Origin: DATFAS01 sp035254305
GTDB lineage: Bacteria > Bacillota > Bacilli > Aneurinibacillales > RAOX-1
Direction: 5' to 3'
Length of the DNA: 9,865 nt
NCBI GenBank assembly: GCA_035254305.1
Contig: DATFAS010000058.1
Span: forward strand, 1-9,865
Both the position numbers and the translations under genes were made by a program. Of this stretch, positions 1 through 6,205 are shown one piece after another. A model generated the notes under the pieces. The model was not told the DNA's origin. It searched no databases and saw only the letters and a list, made by a program, of their open reading frames with translations. Positions within the stretch are counted from its first letter, which is position 1, and every line of letters begins with the position of its first letter.

Positions 1-455
1 AGAATACAAGTCCTTATGATTTCTTAGATTCTCTAAATAAGGATGGGATTCTTTACAAGAATATCTCAGAAAAGATGAAAGATATGAGTTGGATGCGTCT
101 ACAGGTTTGGTCCAATGAGGCTTCAATCAAAGATACTAAAACTGAATTGGATGCCGCTCCGATGATCGAAAATGGTAGTACCCTTGTGCCTGCTAGATTC
201 ATAGCGGAAGGATTGAATGCGGATGTTCAGTGGAATCCTGATGATCAATCCGTGACGATTACAGATCAGGGTAAACAAATCGTGCTCTATGTTGGACAAG
301 ACACAGCCTATGTCAATGGGGAGCCAGTGACCCTGTCTACTCCGGCTACAGTCAATGAAGATCGGCTGTTTGTTCCTCTTCGCTTTACTAGTGAACAATT
401 GAATGCATCGATCAACTATAATAATAAAAATAAAACGATAACGATTACTAGATAA
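1..455 (+). CDS. Copper-amine-oxidase-like repeat domain protein, C-terminal part (5' end outside window)
   Basis: The reading frame is open from the left edge (first full codon at base 3) to a TAA at 453-455, giving 150 visible residues, so the gene starts upstream. The C-terminal 100 residues contain two repeats of the copper amine oxidase N-terminal-like domain (Cu_amine_oxidN1 family). The first is at about 52-87, with NGSTLVPARFIAEGLNADVQW followed by a VTIT strand. The second is at about 103-149, with VNGEP, DRLFVPLRF, LNASINY and a closing KTITIT strand. In Bacillales such repeats usually sit at one end of secreted or cell-wall proteins and are not themselves copper oxidases; the function is unknown. 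The preceding 50 residues are not recognised. The internal ATG at 75 is not a convincing start because the frame continues upstream and no ribosome binding site precedes it. The gene ends at a hairpin terminator. Confidence 0.85.
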   Translation, partial: NTSPYDFLDSLNKDGILYKNISEKMKDMSWMRLQVWSNEASIKDTKTELDAAPMIENGSTLVPARFIAEGLNADVQWNPDDQSVTITDQGKQIVLYVGQDTAYVNGEPVTLSTPATVNEDRLFVPLRFTSEQLNASINYNNKNKTITITR

Positions 456-465
456 TTGAAAAATG

Positions 466-498
466 AGAGAGGAGCGGGTAGTAGAATGCTCCTCTTTT
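466..498. terminator. Bidirectional intrinsic terminator between convergent genes
   Basis: The arms AGAGGAGC (468-475) and GCTCCTCT (488-495) form a perfect 8-bp stem, extendable by a G-T and an A-T pair, around a 12-nt loop. A T-rich run follows on the plus strand (to about 508) and an A-rich tract precedes it, giving a T-run on the minus strand. It lies between the stop codons of the two convergent genes and can end transcription of both. Confidence 0.8.
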
Positions 499-503
499 CT
501 ATT

Positions 504-1001
504 TTAATAGGCCCATAACACCCGTAATTTTCCATTATCATCAGCCACATAGACATCTTGTTGGAGGGAAAAAACACCAAAATTACTCTTGAACATTTGT
601 GTAACAGGCACCCGGTAGGTCTCTTCAAGGGGGGCTGTGTCGGGTGTCATCTTCCAAGAATGGACAGGCTGAGCCTTACCAATAGAGAACTCAAAGGTAT
701 CCACTCCAAAGTCCTGCATGAACACCTTGGCACGCTGCTGAATGTAGTTTTGCTTGTTAAAGCGATCTTTCATCTGTGAATGAAAGAGCTCCCAAGAGCT
801 TCCGTAGTCGCCAATCCTTTCGTATTCATAGAACTGCTGAACGAGAGCCGTTGGGGTTGAAGGTGTAGTAGAATGAGGGGTATGATAAATGGGAGGAAAT
901 TGTTGAATGATAAAATACAAAAGAATAAAGACGGTGCTGGCAATGAATAACCATTGTATAGGCAATTTATTTTTTTGTAGCGGGTTTTTTCGTCTGAGCA
1001 T
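504..1001 (-). CDS. Small single-pass membrane protein with possible NTF2-like extracytoplasmic domain
   Basis: This 165-residue protein begins with a short basic N-terminus (MLRRKNPLQKNKLPIQ), then one hydrophobic segment at about residues 15-34, a Ser/Thr/Pro-rich linker, and a roughly 115-residue C-terminal domain. That domain starts ALVQQFYEYERIGDYGSSWE and ends with beta-strand-like stretches. The FY...GDY..SWELF pattern resembles NTF2-like/MecA-N-type domains of Bacillales exported proteins; this is a fold guess, not a firm family call. The topology suggests an N-terminal anchor with the domain outside the cell. A longer form from ATG 1052 adds 17 residues, but the start at 1001 has a perfect AGGAGG (1012-1017) 10 nt upstream and the candidate promoter would leave no leader for the longer form. 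No catalytic motif is visible. Confidence 0.75.
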   Translation of the reverse strand: MLRRKNPLQKNKLPIQWLFIASTVFILLYFIIQQFPPIYHTPHSTTPSTPTALVQQFYEYERIGDYGSSWELFHSQMKDRFNKQNYIQQRAKVFMQDFGVDTFEFSIGKAQPVHSWKMTPDTAPLEETYRVPVTQMFKSNFGVFSLQQDVYVADDNGKLRVLWAY

Positions 1002-1120
1002 CGGCCCTTCGCCTCCTAACCCAAGCATGTCTTCCTTTCTGAGTATATGCATGTTGAAATAAAAATAATTCCTCGTCCGTAATTATCAAATCCTTCAAGG
1101 ACAACAGGAGGTTTGAAGCT
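1002..1120. promoter_or_regulatory. Divergent promoter region
   Basis: This gap separates the minus-strand membrane protein from the kinase gene. On the minus strand, TTGATA (1084-1089) and TATTTT (1062-1067), 16 nt apart, form a plausible sigma-A promoter for the 504-1001 gene. On the plus strand, TTGAAA at 1054-1059 and an AT-rich TAATTAT near 1080 are possible kinase promoter elements, but the spacing of about 20 nt is poor. AGGAGG at 1106-1111 is the kinase ribosome binding site, 9 nt before GTG 1121. Confidence 0.4.
1012..1017 (-). promoter_or_regulatory. Ribosome binding site fixing the start of the 504-1001 gene
   Basis: On the minus strand the sequence reads TTAGGAGG, 10 nt before ATG 999-1001. 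The two upstream in-frame ATGs (1028 and 1052) have weaker or too-close purine stretches, so this site decides for the shorter protein. Confidence 0.6.
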
Positions 1121-2425
1121 GTGTTTCGTCATCCAAGCTGGCAGATCGCGTTAACAGCGATATTAACTACTTTTGCCGGAGAATTTAAAATTGTACCCTT
1201 CATTGGGGAGGGATTTCGCTTCGGGCTTGGTGCGAGTATCTTTTTCCTATTGCTTCTGATGGGTCGGCCCATACACTATATTCGTACAGGATTTATTACA
1301 GGAATGACGGTCCTGGGGTATCGAATGTTTAAGGATTTGTTGTTGAATGGGGATCACTTTTCCATGCTTCTTAGCTTCAAGGCACAGGCACCGGCGTTTT
1401 TGTTCTATTTTTTGTTTGCTATCGGTCTTTGGGCGATTCAGGTAGAGAAATATCGATTTGCTCCGCTGCGTTTGGGAGCCCATGTGACCGCGATCGATTT
1501 CCTGGTTAACTCAATCGAGCATGTCAGCCGAATTCTCCTTCTTAGCTCCTCTCGCCTAGACCCGATCGATTTTGCTTACCTTATTGGGGTGGCGGCCCTT
1601 CGAAGCTATTTTGTGGTGGGGATATATAGTAGTATTTCACTGAACCAGTTTCGAGCTGTACATATTGAGCAGAAGAAAAGACTAGAACAGATGATGAAGG
1701 TGAGCTCTGGCCTCTATGCAGAAACCTTATACTTAAATAAATCGATGGAGAATATTGAAGAAATTACTGCCCAAAGCTATGATTTATACCGCAAGCTCAA
1801 GGAGCAAGAGTTATCCGTACTAGGAAGACAAGCCCTGGCTATTGCTCAGCAAATTCATGAAGTAAAGAAAGATTCGCAGCGTATTCTCGCGGGTCTGCTG
1901 AAGTTGTATGATAAGGAAACCGCGGCAGAATTAAGTTTATCCGAAATCATTCAATATGTTGTGGAATCCAATCAGAAATATAGTAGTATGATACACCGAG
2001 AAATTCTATTTGAAACAGATGTGAAAATGGATTACAAAACAAAATCTTACATACCTCTCCTCACCGTTATTGGTAATCTCGTTGCGAATGCTGTCGAAGC
2101 TATCGACCCCGAAACGAAGGGGACCGTGAAAATTCGACTAGAGGATGAACGGGACGAGACGGTTTTTACTATTTATGATAATGGAAAAGGGATTGCTGCC
2201 GAAGACTTGATTGTCATTTTTGAACCGGGATATACAACAAAATTCAACCAAGATGGGGTTGCTTCTACTGGAATTGGTTTATCCCATGTACATGATATTG
2301 TACATTCCCTACAAGGGAGTATCCATGCAGGATCTGAACGGCAGGAGACGTGGTTTGAAGTTCGCATTCCAACAAAACAGCTGAAGGTGGAAGATGAAGA
2401 TGGGGTTGTGCTTTTATATCGTTGA
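1121..2425 (+). CDS. glnK: Membrane sensor histidine kinase, GlnK (YcbA)-like
   Basis: This 434-residue protein starts at GTG behind a perfect AGGAGG. The first 180 residues are hydrophobic with about five membrane segments (roughly 9-27, 31-48, 55-70, 87-107, 153-174) and no large outside domain, so the signal is probably sensed in or near the membrane. A charged linker, likely coiled coil, covers about 180-240. The phosphoacceptor is probably H246 in QQIHEVKKD. The ATPase domain has an N box with N319 and N323 (GNLVANAVEAI), the G1 box D353-NGKGI, an F box FEPGYTTK, and the G2 box TGIGLSHVHDIV from 383. All catalytic boxes look intact. The next gene overlaps it and encodes a YcbB-type regulator, which is the pairing known for Bacillus GlnK-GlnL, sensors of glutamine. 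The symbol rests on that pairing and on the downstream symporter; the ligand here is not shown by sequence. Confidence 0.85.
   Translation: MFRHPSWQIALTAILTTFAGEFKIVPFIGEGFRFGLGASIFFLLLLMGRPIHYIRTGFITGMTVLGYRMFKDLLLNGDHFSMLLSFKAQAPAFLFYFLFAIGLWAIQVEKYRFAPLRLGAHVTAIDFLVNSIEHVSRILLLSSSRLDPIDFAYLIGVAALRSYFVVGIYSSISLNQFRAVHIEQKKRLEQMMKVSSGLYAETLYLNKSMENIEEITAQSYDLYRKLKEQELSVLGRQALAIAQQIHEVKKDSQRILAGLLKLYDKETAAELSLSEIIQYVVESNQKYSSMIHREILFETDVKMDYKTKSYIPLLTVIGNLVANAVEAIDPETKGTVKIRLEDERDETVFTIYDNGKGIAAEDLIVIFEPGYTTKFNQDGVASTGIGLSHVHDIVHSLQGSIHAGSERQETWFEVRIPTKQLKVEDEDGVVLLYR
2384..2390 (+). promoter_or_regulatory. Ribosome binding site of the response regulator, inside the kinase gene
   Basis: AAGGTGG lies 9 nt before ATG 2400 but only 3 nt before ATG 2394. 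The spacing favours the downstream start. The site is within the kinase coding sequence, so the two genes are probably translationally coupled. Confidence 0.5.
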
Positions 2426-3290
2426 TGATGATGCAGGAAGCCGGAGAATGCTGCAAAAGATTATTGAGGAAAGTGATTTGGGTGAAGTGGTTGGGACTGC
2501 TAGCAGTGGAGGGGAGGCTGTTTCCCCGATTCTAACTCGCAGGCCTGATGTGGTCCTCATTGATCTTCTGATGCCAGATCAGGATGGGATTGAAACGATT
2601 GAAGTGCTCAATCAGAAGGGCTTCACAGGAGCCTTCATCATGATCTCTCAAGTGATTAATAAGGAAATGGTGGGGGAAGCTTACCGGAAGGGAATTGAAT
2701 TCTTTATTCATAAGCCCATTAATCGAATTGAAGTGGAAACCATCCTAATGAAGATGAAAGAACACATCCTACTTAAACAATCGTTGCAAACGATTAAACA
2801 ATCTCTTGCTGGCATTATGGATTCTCCCCGTTCTATGCAACCAGAAATAACGGTGAAGGATATTGTGCAGACCATCCTAGGAGATATGGGAATAGCTGGT
2901 GAGAGTGGGACCATAGATCTCATTCGAATTATGGAAATATTGATGCAGCAGGAGCAAACCGACCATTTCCCTTCGTTGAAAGATCTCTATGAACAAGCTG
3001 TTCGTCGAGGTAAATCTCGAGAGGCCGATATTTCTAAAGAAGCTAAAGCCATGGAGCAGCGCATTCGCCGGATTATTCTCTCCGCGCTGGACAATCTCGC
3101 CTCAATAGGGCTTACCGACTATGCGAATCCGAAGTTTGAGCATTATGCTACACGGTATTTTGATTTTGCGGATGTTCGTGCTCGGATGCGTGAATTGGAT
3201 GAGGAGGAAGACAGTGGAAAAGCCAAGGTCAATATCAAAAAGTTCATCCAAATCCTCTATTTAGATACATGGGAGAGAATGAAGCGATAG
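2400..3290 (+). CDS. glnL: Response regulator with YcbB output domain, GlnL-like
   Basis: The start at ATG 2400 gives 296 residues; ATG 2394, two codons earlier, is possible but badly spaced from its ribosome binding site. The gene overlaps the kinase by 26 nt. Residues 1-120 form a receiver domain: acidic pocket VDDD at about 8-11, phosphoacceptor D55 in VVLIDLLMPDQDG, switch serine in MISQV, and the conserved lysine in FIHKPIN. The C-terminal half (about 180-296) matches the YcbB domain of GlnL-type regulators, with LKDLYEQAV, a long charged helix, and IKKFIQILYLDTWERMKR at the end. It lacks a classical winged-helix or LuxR-type output. In Bacillus subtilis GlnL activates the glutaminase/glutamine-transporter operon; here the nearest downstream gene is a glutamate symporter, so that is the likely target. 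Confidence 0.88.
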   Translation: MGLCFYIVDDDAGSRRMLQKIIEESDLGEVVGTASSGGEAVSPILTRRPDVVLIDLLMPDQDGIETIEVLNQKGFTGAFIMISQVINKEMVGEAYRKGIEFFIHKPINRIEVETILMKMKEHILLKQSLQTIKQSLAGIMDSPRSMQPEITVKDIVQTILGDMGIAGESGTIDLIRIMEILMQQEQTDHFPSLKDLYEQAVRRGKSREADISKEAKAMEQRIRRIILSALDNLASIGLTDYANPKFEHYATRYFDFADVRARMRELDEEEDSGKAKVNIKKFIQILYLDTWERMKR

Positions 3291-3449
3291 AAGCTTTTTT
3301 TATAAAAATTTAACATTTTGTTCACAGTAATGTCGGATCGTGTAGGATTTCGTAATCCTCTTATTAAAATGCTACTATATTGAATTTGCGATATGCCGCT
3401 AAGGTATAAGAAAGCGTTTTAATTATCATAAAGAGGGGAAGTGAAATTC
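3291..3449 (+). promoter_or_regulatory. glnL-gltT intergenic region with hairpin and candidate promoter
   Basis: A perfect inverted repeat AGGATT/AATCCT (3344-3349 and 3354-3359, 4-nt loop) precedes CTTATTA; it could be a weak terminator or an operator. Upstream of it, TTTTGT (3316-3321), TAATGT (3328-3333) and TCGTGT (3338-3343) form loose direct repeats spaced 12 and 10 nt, a candidate regulator-binding array. TTGAAT (3380-3385) and TATAAG (3405-3410), 19 nt apart, give a reasonable sigma-A promoter for the symporter. GAGGGG (3433-3438) is the ribosome binding site. There is no strong terminator after glnL, so read-through is possible. Confidence 0.45.
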
Positions 3450-4715
3450 GTGAAACGATTTGGTTTAGCTTTACAAATTTTTGTCGGACTTGTTCTTGGT
3501 ATTATAGTGGGTGCTGTCTTTTATAAAAATCCGGCGGTTTCAACGTTCTTGCAACCAATCGGAGATATCTTCATTCGCATGATCAAAATGATCGTGGTAC
3601 CGATTGTTATGTCCACATTGATTGTTGGAGTTGCAGGTGTAGGGGATGTTAAGAAGCTGGGTAAATTAGGTGGAAAAACGATCCTTTACTTTGAGATTAT
3701 CACAACGATTGCGATTGTTTTAGGTCTACTTACAGCGAATATTTTCCACCCAGGTACAGGTGTGGATATGTCACACTTGGCAAAGACAGACATTAACAAA
3801 TATGTAGAAACGACTAAAACTACAGCAAGCCACAGCTTTGCAGATACGTTTGTAAATATTGTCCCTACAAACATTGTTCAATCTCTTGGTAACGGAGATA
3901 TGTTGGCAATTATTTTCTTCTCTGTTATGTTCGGATTAGGGGTTGCAGCGATTGGGGAAAAAGGAAAGCCAGTGCTTACCTTATTCCAAGGTATTGCTGA
4001 TGCTATGTTCTGGGTAACAAACAAAATCATGAGCTTTGCTCCATTTGGTGTATTTGCATTGATCGGAGTGACAGTATCCAAGTTTGGCGTAACATCGCTT
4101 ATTCCATTGGCGAAGCTTTGTATTTCCGTATACGGAGTCATGATTTTCTTCGTTCTTGTCGTTCTAGGAATTGTAGCAAAGTTTGTTGGTATAAATATCT
4201 TCACACTTCTTAGGATTCTTAAGGATGAATTACTTCTTGCTTACTCCACAGCAAGTTCTGAAACCGTTCTACCTAAGATTATGGAAAAAATGGAGAAATT
4301 CGGTTGCCCGAAAGGGATTGCTTCCTTCGTTATTCCAACGGGTTACTCCTTTAACCTAGATGGTTCTACATTGTACCAAGCACTTGCAGGGATCTTCTTA
4401 GCACAGATGTATGGTATTCACTTGTCCATTGGACAACAACTCACCTTCATGTTTGTGTTAATGATGACTTCTAAAGGAATTGCAGGGGTTCCTGGTGTAT
4501 CCTTCGTTGTACTATTGGCTACCCTCGGATCTGTTGGTATTCCGCTAGAAGGTCTAGCTTTCATTGCAGGTATTGACCGTATCCTTGATATGGCTCGTAC
4601 AGCTGTAAACGTAGTGGGTAACTCCCTAGCAGCAGTTGTGATGTCTAAGTGGGAAGGGCAGTATGATGAGAAAAAGGGAAAAGAATATATAAATTCTTTA
4701 GACCAAGCTGCTTAA
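3450..4715 (+). CDS. gltT: Glutamate/aspartate:cation symporter, GltT type
   Basis: This dicarboxylate/amino acid:cation symporter imports glutamate or aspartate with sodium or protons across the cytoplasmic membrane. GTG at 3450 gives 421 residues beginning MKRFGLALQIFVGL, which matches Bacillus GltT from its first residues; GTG 3441 adds three codons but lies only 2 nt from GAGGGG (3433-3438). Family signatures run in order: IRMIKMIVVPIVMSTLIVG near the N-terminus, the hairpin serine motif STASSETVLPKIMEKMEK, the TM7 motif NLDGS (NMDGT variant), TSKGIAGVPGVSFVVL, and the TM8 motif DRILDMARTAVNVVGNSL. The last contains the Asp, Arg (residue 383) and Asn that bind the amino group and side-chain carboxylate in characterised homologues. 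Length and C-terminus (MSKWEGQYDEKKGKEY) are typical. It follows a GlnK/GlnL-like pair, which probably regulates it, and ends at a strong terminator. Confidence 0.95.
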   Translation: MKRFGLALQIFVGLVLGIIVGAVFYKNPAVSTFLQPIGDIFIRMIKMIVVPIVMSTLIVGVAGVGDVKKLGKLGGKTILYFEIITTIAIVLGLLTANIFHPGTGVDMSHLAKTDINKYVETTKTTASHSFADTFVNIVPTNIVQSLGNGDMLAIIFFSVMFGLGVAAIGEKGKPVLTLFQGIADAMFWVTNKIMSFAPFGVFALIGVTVSKFGVTSLIPLAKLCISVYGVMIFFVLVVLGIVAKFVGINIFTLLRILKDELLLAYSTASSETVLPKIMEKMEKFGCPKGIASFVIPTGYSFNLDGSTLYQALAGIFLAQMYGIHLSIGQQLTFMFVLMMTSKGIAGVPGVSFVVLLATLGSVGIPLEGLAFIAGIDRILDMARTAVNVVGNSLAAVVMSKWEGQYDEKKGKEYINSLDQAA

Positions 4716-4734
4716 ATATTGTTTGATAAACATT

Positions 4735-4768
4735 AGCCCTGGGGGAGTACCTCGGGGCTTTTTTCTTT
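4735..4768 (+). terminator. Strong intrinsic terminator after gltT
   Basis: AGCCCTGGGG (4735-4744) pairs with CCTCGGGGCT (4750-4759) over 10 bp, with two G-T pairs and a 5-nt loop. TTTTTTCTTT follows. It lies 20 nt after the gltT stop. Confidence 0.92.
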
Positions 4769-4822
4769 AAGTGAAAGGATTTCTATTCCGAACGCTAAAG
4801 TGATATATTTAGAATAGGACCT

Positions 4823-4852
4823 TTTATACAAGGAGCTGGGATTGGGTATACT
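4823..4852 (+). promoter_or_regulatory. Candidate sigma-A promoter for the DUF2062 gene
   Basis: TATACT (4847-4852) is a good -10 element. The best -35 is TTTATA (4823-4828) with an 18-nt spacer, a 4 of 6 match. A perfect TTGACA near 4883 has no usable -10 at the right distance. Transcripts would carry a leader of about 90 nt. Confidence 0.35.
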
Positions 4853-4951
4853 ATTATGGAATGATATGGGTGATTAGCCTGTTTGACATTCCTTTTCTTC
4901 ATCTTCTGTCACACTACTTTAAAGTAAGAAGGAAGGAAGTGCCCTAAGTTA

Positions 4952-5488
4952 ATGAGCAACCGTAAATCATATCCTTTTTACCAAGGAATTTGGCGAAAGC
5001 TTAAGAAGAATTATTACCAACTCATTCGAAGCAAAGGGGCTACAAGTATTATTGCTCGAAGTTTCGCAATTGGGCTTTTAGTTGAATTCGTTACCCTGCC
5101 GACACTTGGATTGGCCTTTCTTCTTTTATATCCGTTGATCCGATTGTTTAAAGGCGTGTTCAGTGTAGCGCTCATTGGTTTTCTGATGGGAAAGCTTATT
5201 CTTCCTATTTTTCTATATCTCAATTTCCATGTTGGCGAATTTCTTATCGGCAAAAAGGTAGGTAAAGTGCTCAGCCATGAGATCCATAGCTACTTCTCAT
5301 TAACTTTCATTAAAGAGAGAGGTCTAACCTTTTTATTAGGTAGTTTTATCAATGGAGTCATTGTTGCTTCTATAAGTTATTTTCTAGTCTATTATGGTTT
5401 AGCTGCATATCGCAAAGCCAAGGAAAAGCGTATCCAAGCTCGCCAAGAGCAAAGGGCTAAGGCTACCTTGGGTGTGGAAGAGTTGTAA
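4952..5488 (+). CDS. DUF2062 family membrane protein
   Basis: This 178-residue protein has a basic N-terminus with the DUF2062 opening pattern (WRKLKKNYYQLIRSKGATS, then IARSFAIGLLVEF). Hydrophobic segments follow at about 35-57, 60-85 and 123-150, and the tail is strongly basic and charged (YRKAKEKRIQARQEQRAKA). In other bacteria the family is of unknown function, is sometimes next to glycosyltransferases, and is membrane-embedded. No catalytic residues are known. The ATG start has AGGAAG 12 nt upstream, longer than ideal, but no alternative in-frame start lies between that site and the ATG. It stands alone after the gltT terminator. No clear terminator follows it. Confidence 0.82.
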   Translation: MSNRKSYPFYQGIWRKLKKNYYQLIRSKGATSIIARSFAIGLLVEFVTLPTLGLAFLLLYPLIRLFKGVFSVALIGFLMGKLILPIFLYLNFHVGEFLIGKKVGKVLSHEIHSYFSLTFIKERGLTFLLGSFINGVIVASISYFLVYYGLAAYRKAKEKRIQARQEQRAKATLGVEEL

Positions 5489-5817
5489 AGTGAGTGATAT
5501 GGCCTAGTGTTCTTTCATTTAATGTGCCTAGAGTCCGAGGAGTATGGTGTGGTTTCGAGAACTCCTGGAGAAAGAGACTAAGGTTATTTAGGTAGGCAAG
5601 AGGATAAAGTAAATGATGTTGTCCACTCCTATTTAGGGCTGGGTAGAATGAGTTGGAGTTTTGTATAATAGTGCTGAAAAATGAGCATGTGCCTGAAAAT
5701 GGGCATGGAGGTGGTGCTTGTTTTTGGGCACTTTTCTTTTTAAGGCCTATGTTTTTGGTTGGCATGATTCTTGCGAATGTATTTTTATCAAATAATATGT
5801 TGCGGGGGGATAGCCAA
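5489..5817 (+). promoter_or_regulatory. Leader region upstream of the small zinc-ribbon gene
   Basis: No convincing gene is seen here. AGGAGT (5538-5543) and ACTCCT (5561-5566) form an inverted repeat with a 17-nt loop and no T-run. A perfect -10 hexamer TATAAT is at 5664-5669 but lacks a clear -35, so transcription could begin near 5676. Three 18-nt units of the form GTGC-N10-GCA(T/C) follow: 5671-5688, 5689-5706 and 5714-5731. The last is a GC stem followed by TTTTCTTTTT, which looks like a terminator 75 nt upstream of the gene. GGGGGGA (5804-5810) is the ribosome binding site, 7 nt before ATG 5818. Confidence 0.4.
5714..5741 (+). terminator. Possible leader terminator (attenuator) before the zinc-ribbon gene
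   Basis: GTGCT (5714-5718) pairs with GGCAC (5727-5731) around an 8-nt loop and runs straight into TTTTCTTTTT. The same left arm and loop (5714-5725) can instead pair with 5677-5688 over 12 positions including three G-U pairs, which would break this hairpin. The stem is short, so this is tentative. Confidence 0.35.
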
Positions 5818-5991
5818 ATGAAAAGCTTATACTGCATCGATTGCGGACGTGAACTTAGTGAGTATTTAAGCGAGACGTTACACTACTGCAATATATGTGA
5901 GACTCGGCTAAGTAAAAGATCATTCTTATATGATAAATTAACGATCGAATTAGAAAAGATCTATCCACGAATCGTGGAATTAAAGGTATAG
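5818..5991 (+). CDS. Small zinc-ribbon-like protein (57 aa), unknown function
   Basis: ATG 5818 follows GGGGGGA at a 7-nt spacing and encodes 57 residues. The N-terminal part has two CxxC knuckles, YCIDCG and YCNICE, about 18 residues apart and flanked by basic residues, the pattern of a zinc ribbon. The C-terminal part (LYDKLTIELEKIYPRIVELKV) is probably one helix. The same frame is open upstream from a TTG at 5653, but that extension has no ribosome binding site and covers the candidate promoter and hairpins, so it is rejected. The last 38 nt of the gene, including its TAG stop, are the first copy of a tandem repeat that continues downstream. I do not recognise a named family; comparable small proteins may bind nucleic acid or protein partners. 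Confidence 0.6.
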   Translation: MKSLYCIDCGRELSEYLSETLHYCNICETRLSKRSFLYDKLTIELEKIYPRIVELKV

Positions 5992-6066
5992 GATAGGAAC
6001 TGTCCCGAATCATGGGATTAAAGGTGTAGGATAAGATCTTTCCCGAATCGTGGAATTAAGGTGTAG
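5954..6066 (+). repeat. 38-bp tandem repeat, three copies, starting inside a gene
   Basis: Copies lie at 5954-5991, 5992-6029 and 6030-6066 (the last 37 bp), each ending GGTATAG or GGTGTAG. A fourth, very short remnant (GATAAGAT) follows at 6067. The core contains an inverted repeat, perfect in copy 1 (CCACGAATCGTGG) and imperfect in copies 2 and 3. Copy 1 encodes the C-terminus and stop of the zinc-ribbon protein, so the array looks like a duplication of the gene's 3' end. Confidence 0.85.
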
Positions 6067-6111
6067 GATAAGATTGATTTTTGATCCTCAAATTTTGTTA
6101 TCTGATTAACT

Positions 6112-6131
6112 AAGTTGTCCCAACTTTTTTA
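6112..6131 (+). terminator. Probable intrinsic terminator after the 38-bp repeats
   Basis: AAGTTG (6112-6117) and CAACTT (6121-6126) form a perfect 6-bp stem with a 3-nt loop, followed by TTTTA. The stem is AT-rich and short. It is a plausible end for the zinc-ribbon transcript, which would then include the repeat array in its 3' untranslated region. Confidence 0.5.
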
Positions 6132-6136
6132 TGAAA

Positions 6137-6202
6137 GCCTAGTAGGTAGGGAACGAACCCGTTATGCTATGGCAGATGGCGACTTGATTGACTTGTCTAG
6201 GC
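6137..6202. repeat. 66-bp segment bounded by GCCTAG/CTAGGC inverted repeats
   Basis: GCCTAG (6137-6142) and CTAGGC (6197-6202) are perfect inverted repeats. Inside lies a GGGAACGAACCC motif (outer GGG/CCC complementary). No open frame is seen. It directly abuts the 113-bp array. It could be a folded RNA or a small mobile-element remnant; a tRNA fit was tried and failed. Confidence 0.4.
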
Positions 6203-6205
6203 CGG

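Noticed and set aside
4882..4925. Sigma-A promoter from the perfect TTGACA near 4883
   Set aside because: No acceptable -10 hexamer occurs 16-18 nt downstream.
5653..5817. Longer N-terminal form of the zinc-ribbon protein from TTG 5653
   Set aside because: It has no ribosome binding site, overlaps the TATAAT box and hairpins, and its residues look unlike the zinc-ribbon part; ATG 5818 has a good site.
5463..5837. 124-codon minus-strand open frame
   Set aside because: Its composition is atypical, it has no ribosome binding site or known domain, and it runs antisense over leader hairpins and the DUF2062 stop.
6137..6202. tRNA gene on either strand
   Set aside because: The ends pair like an acceptor stem and the minus strand has GGGTTCGTTCCC, but there is no D-arm GG, no proper T-stem and no anticodon stem, and it is too short.
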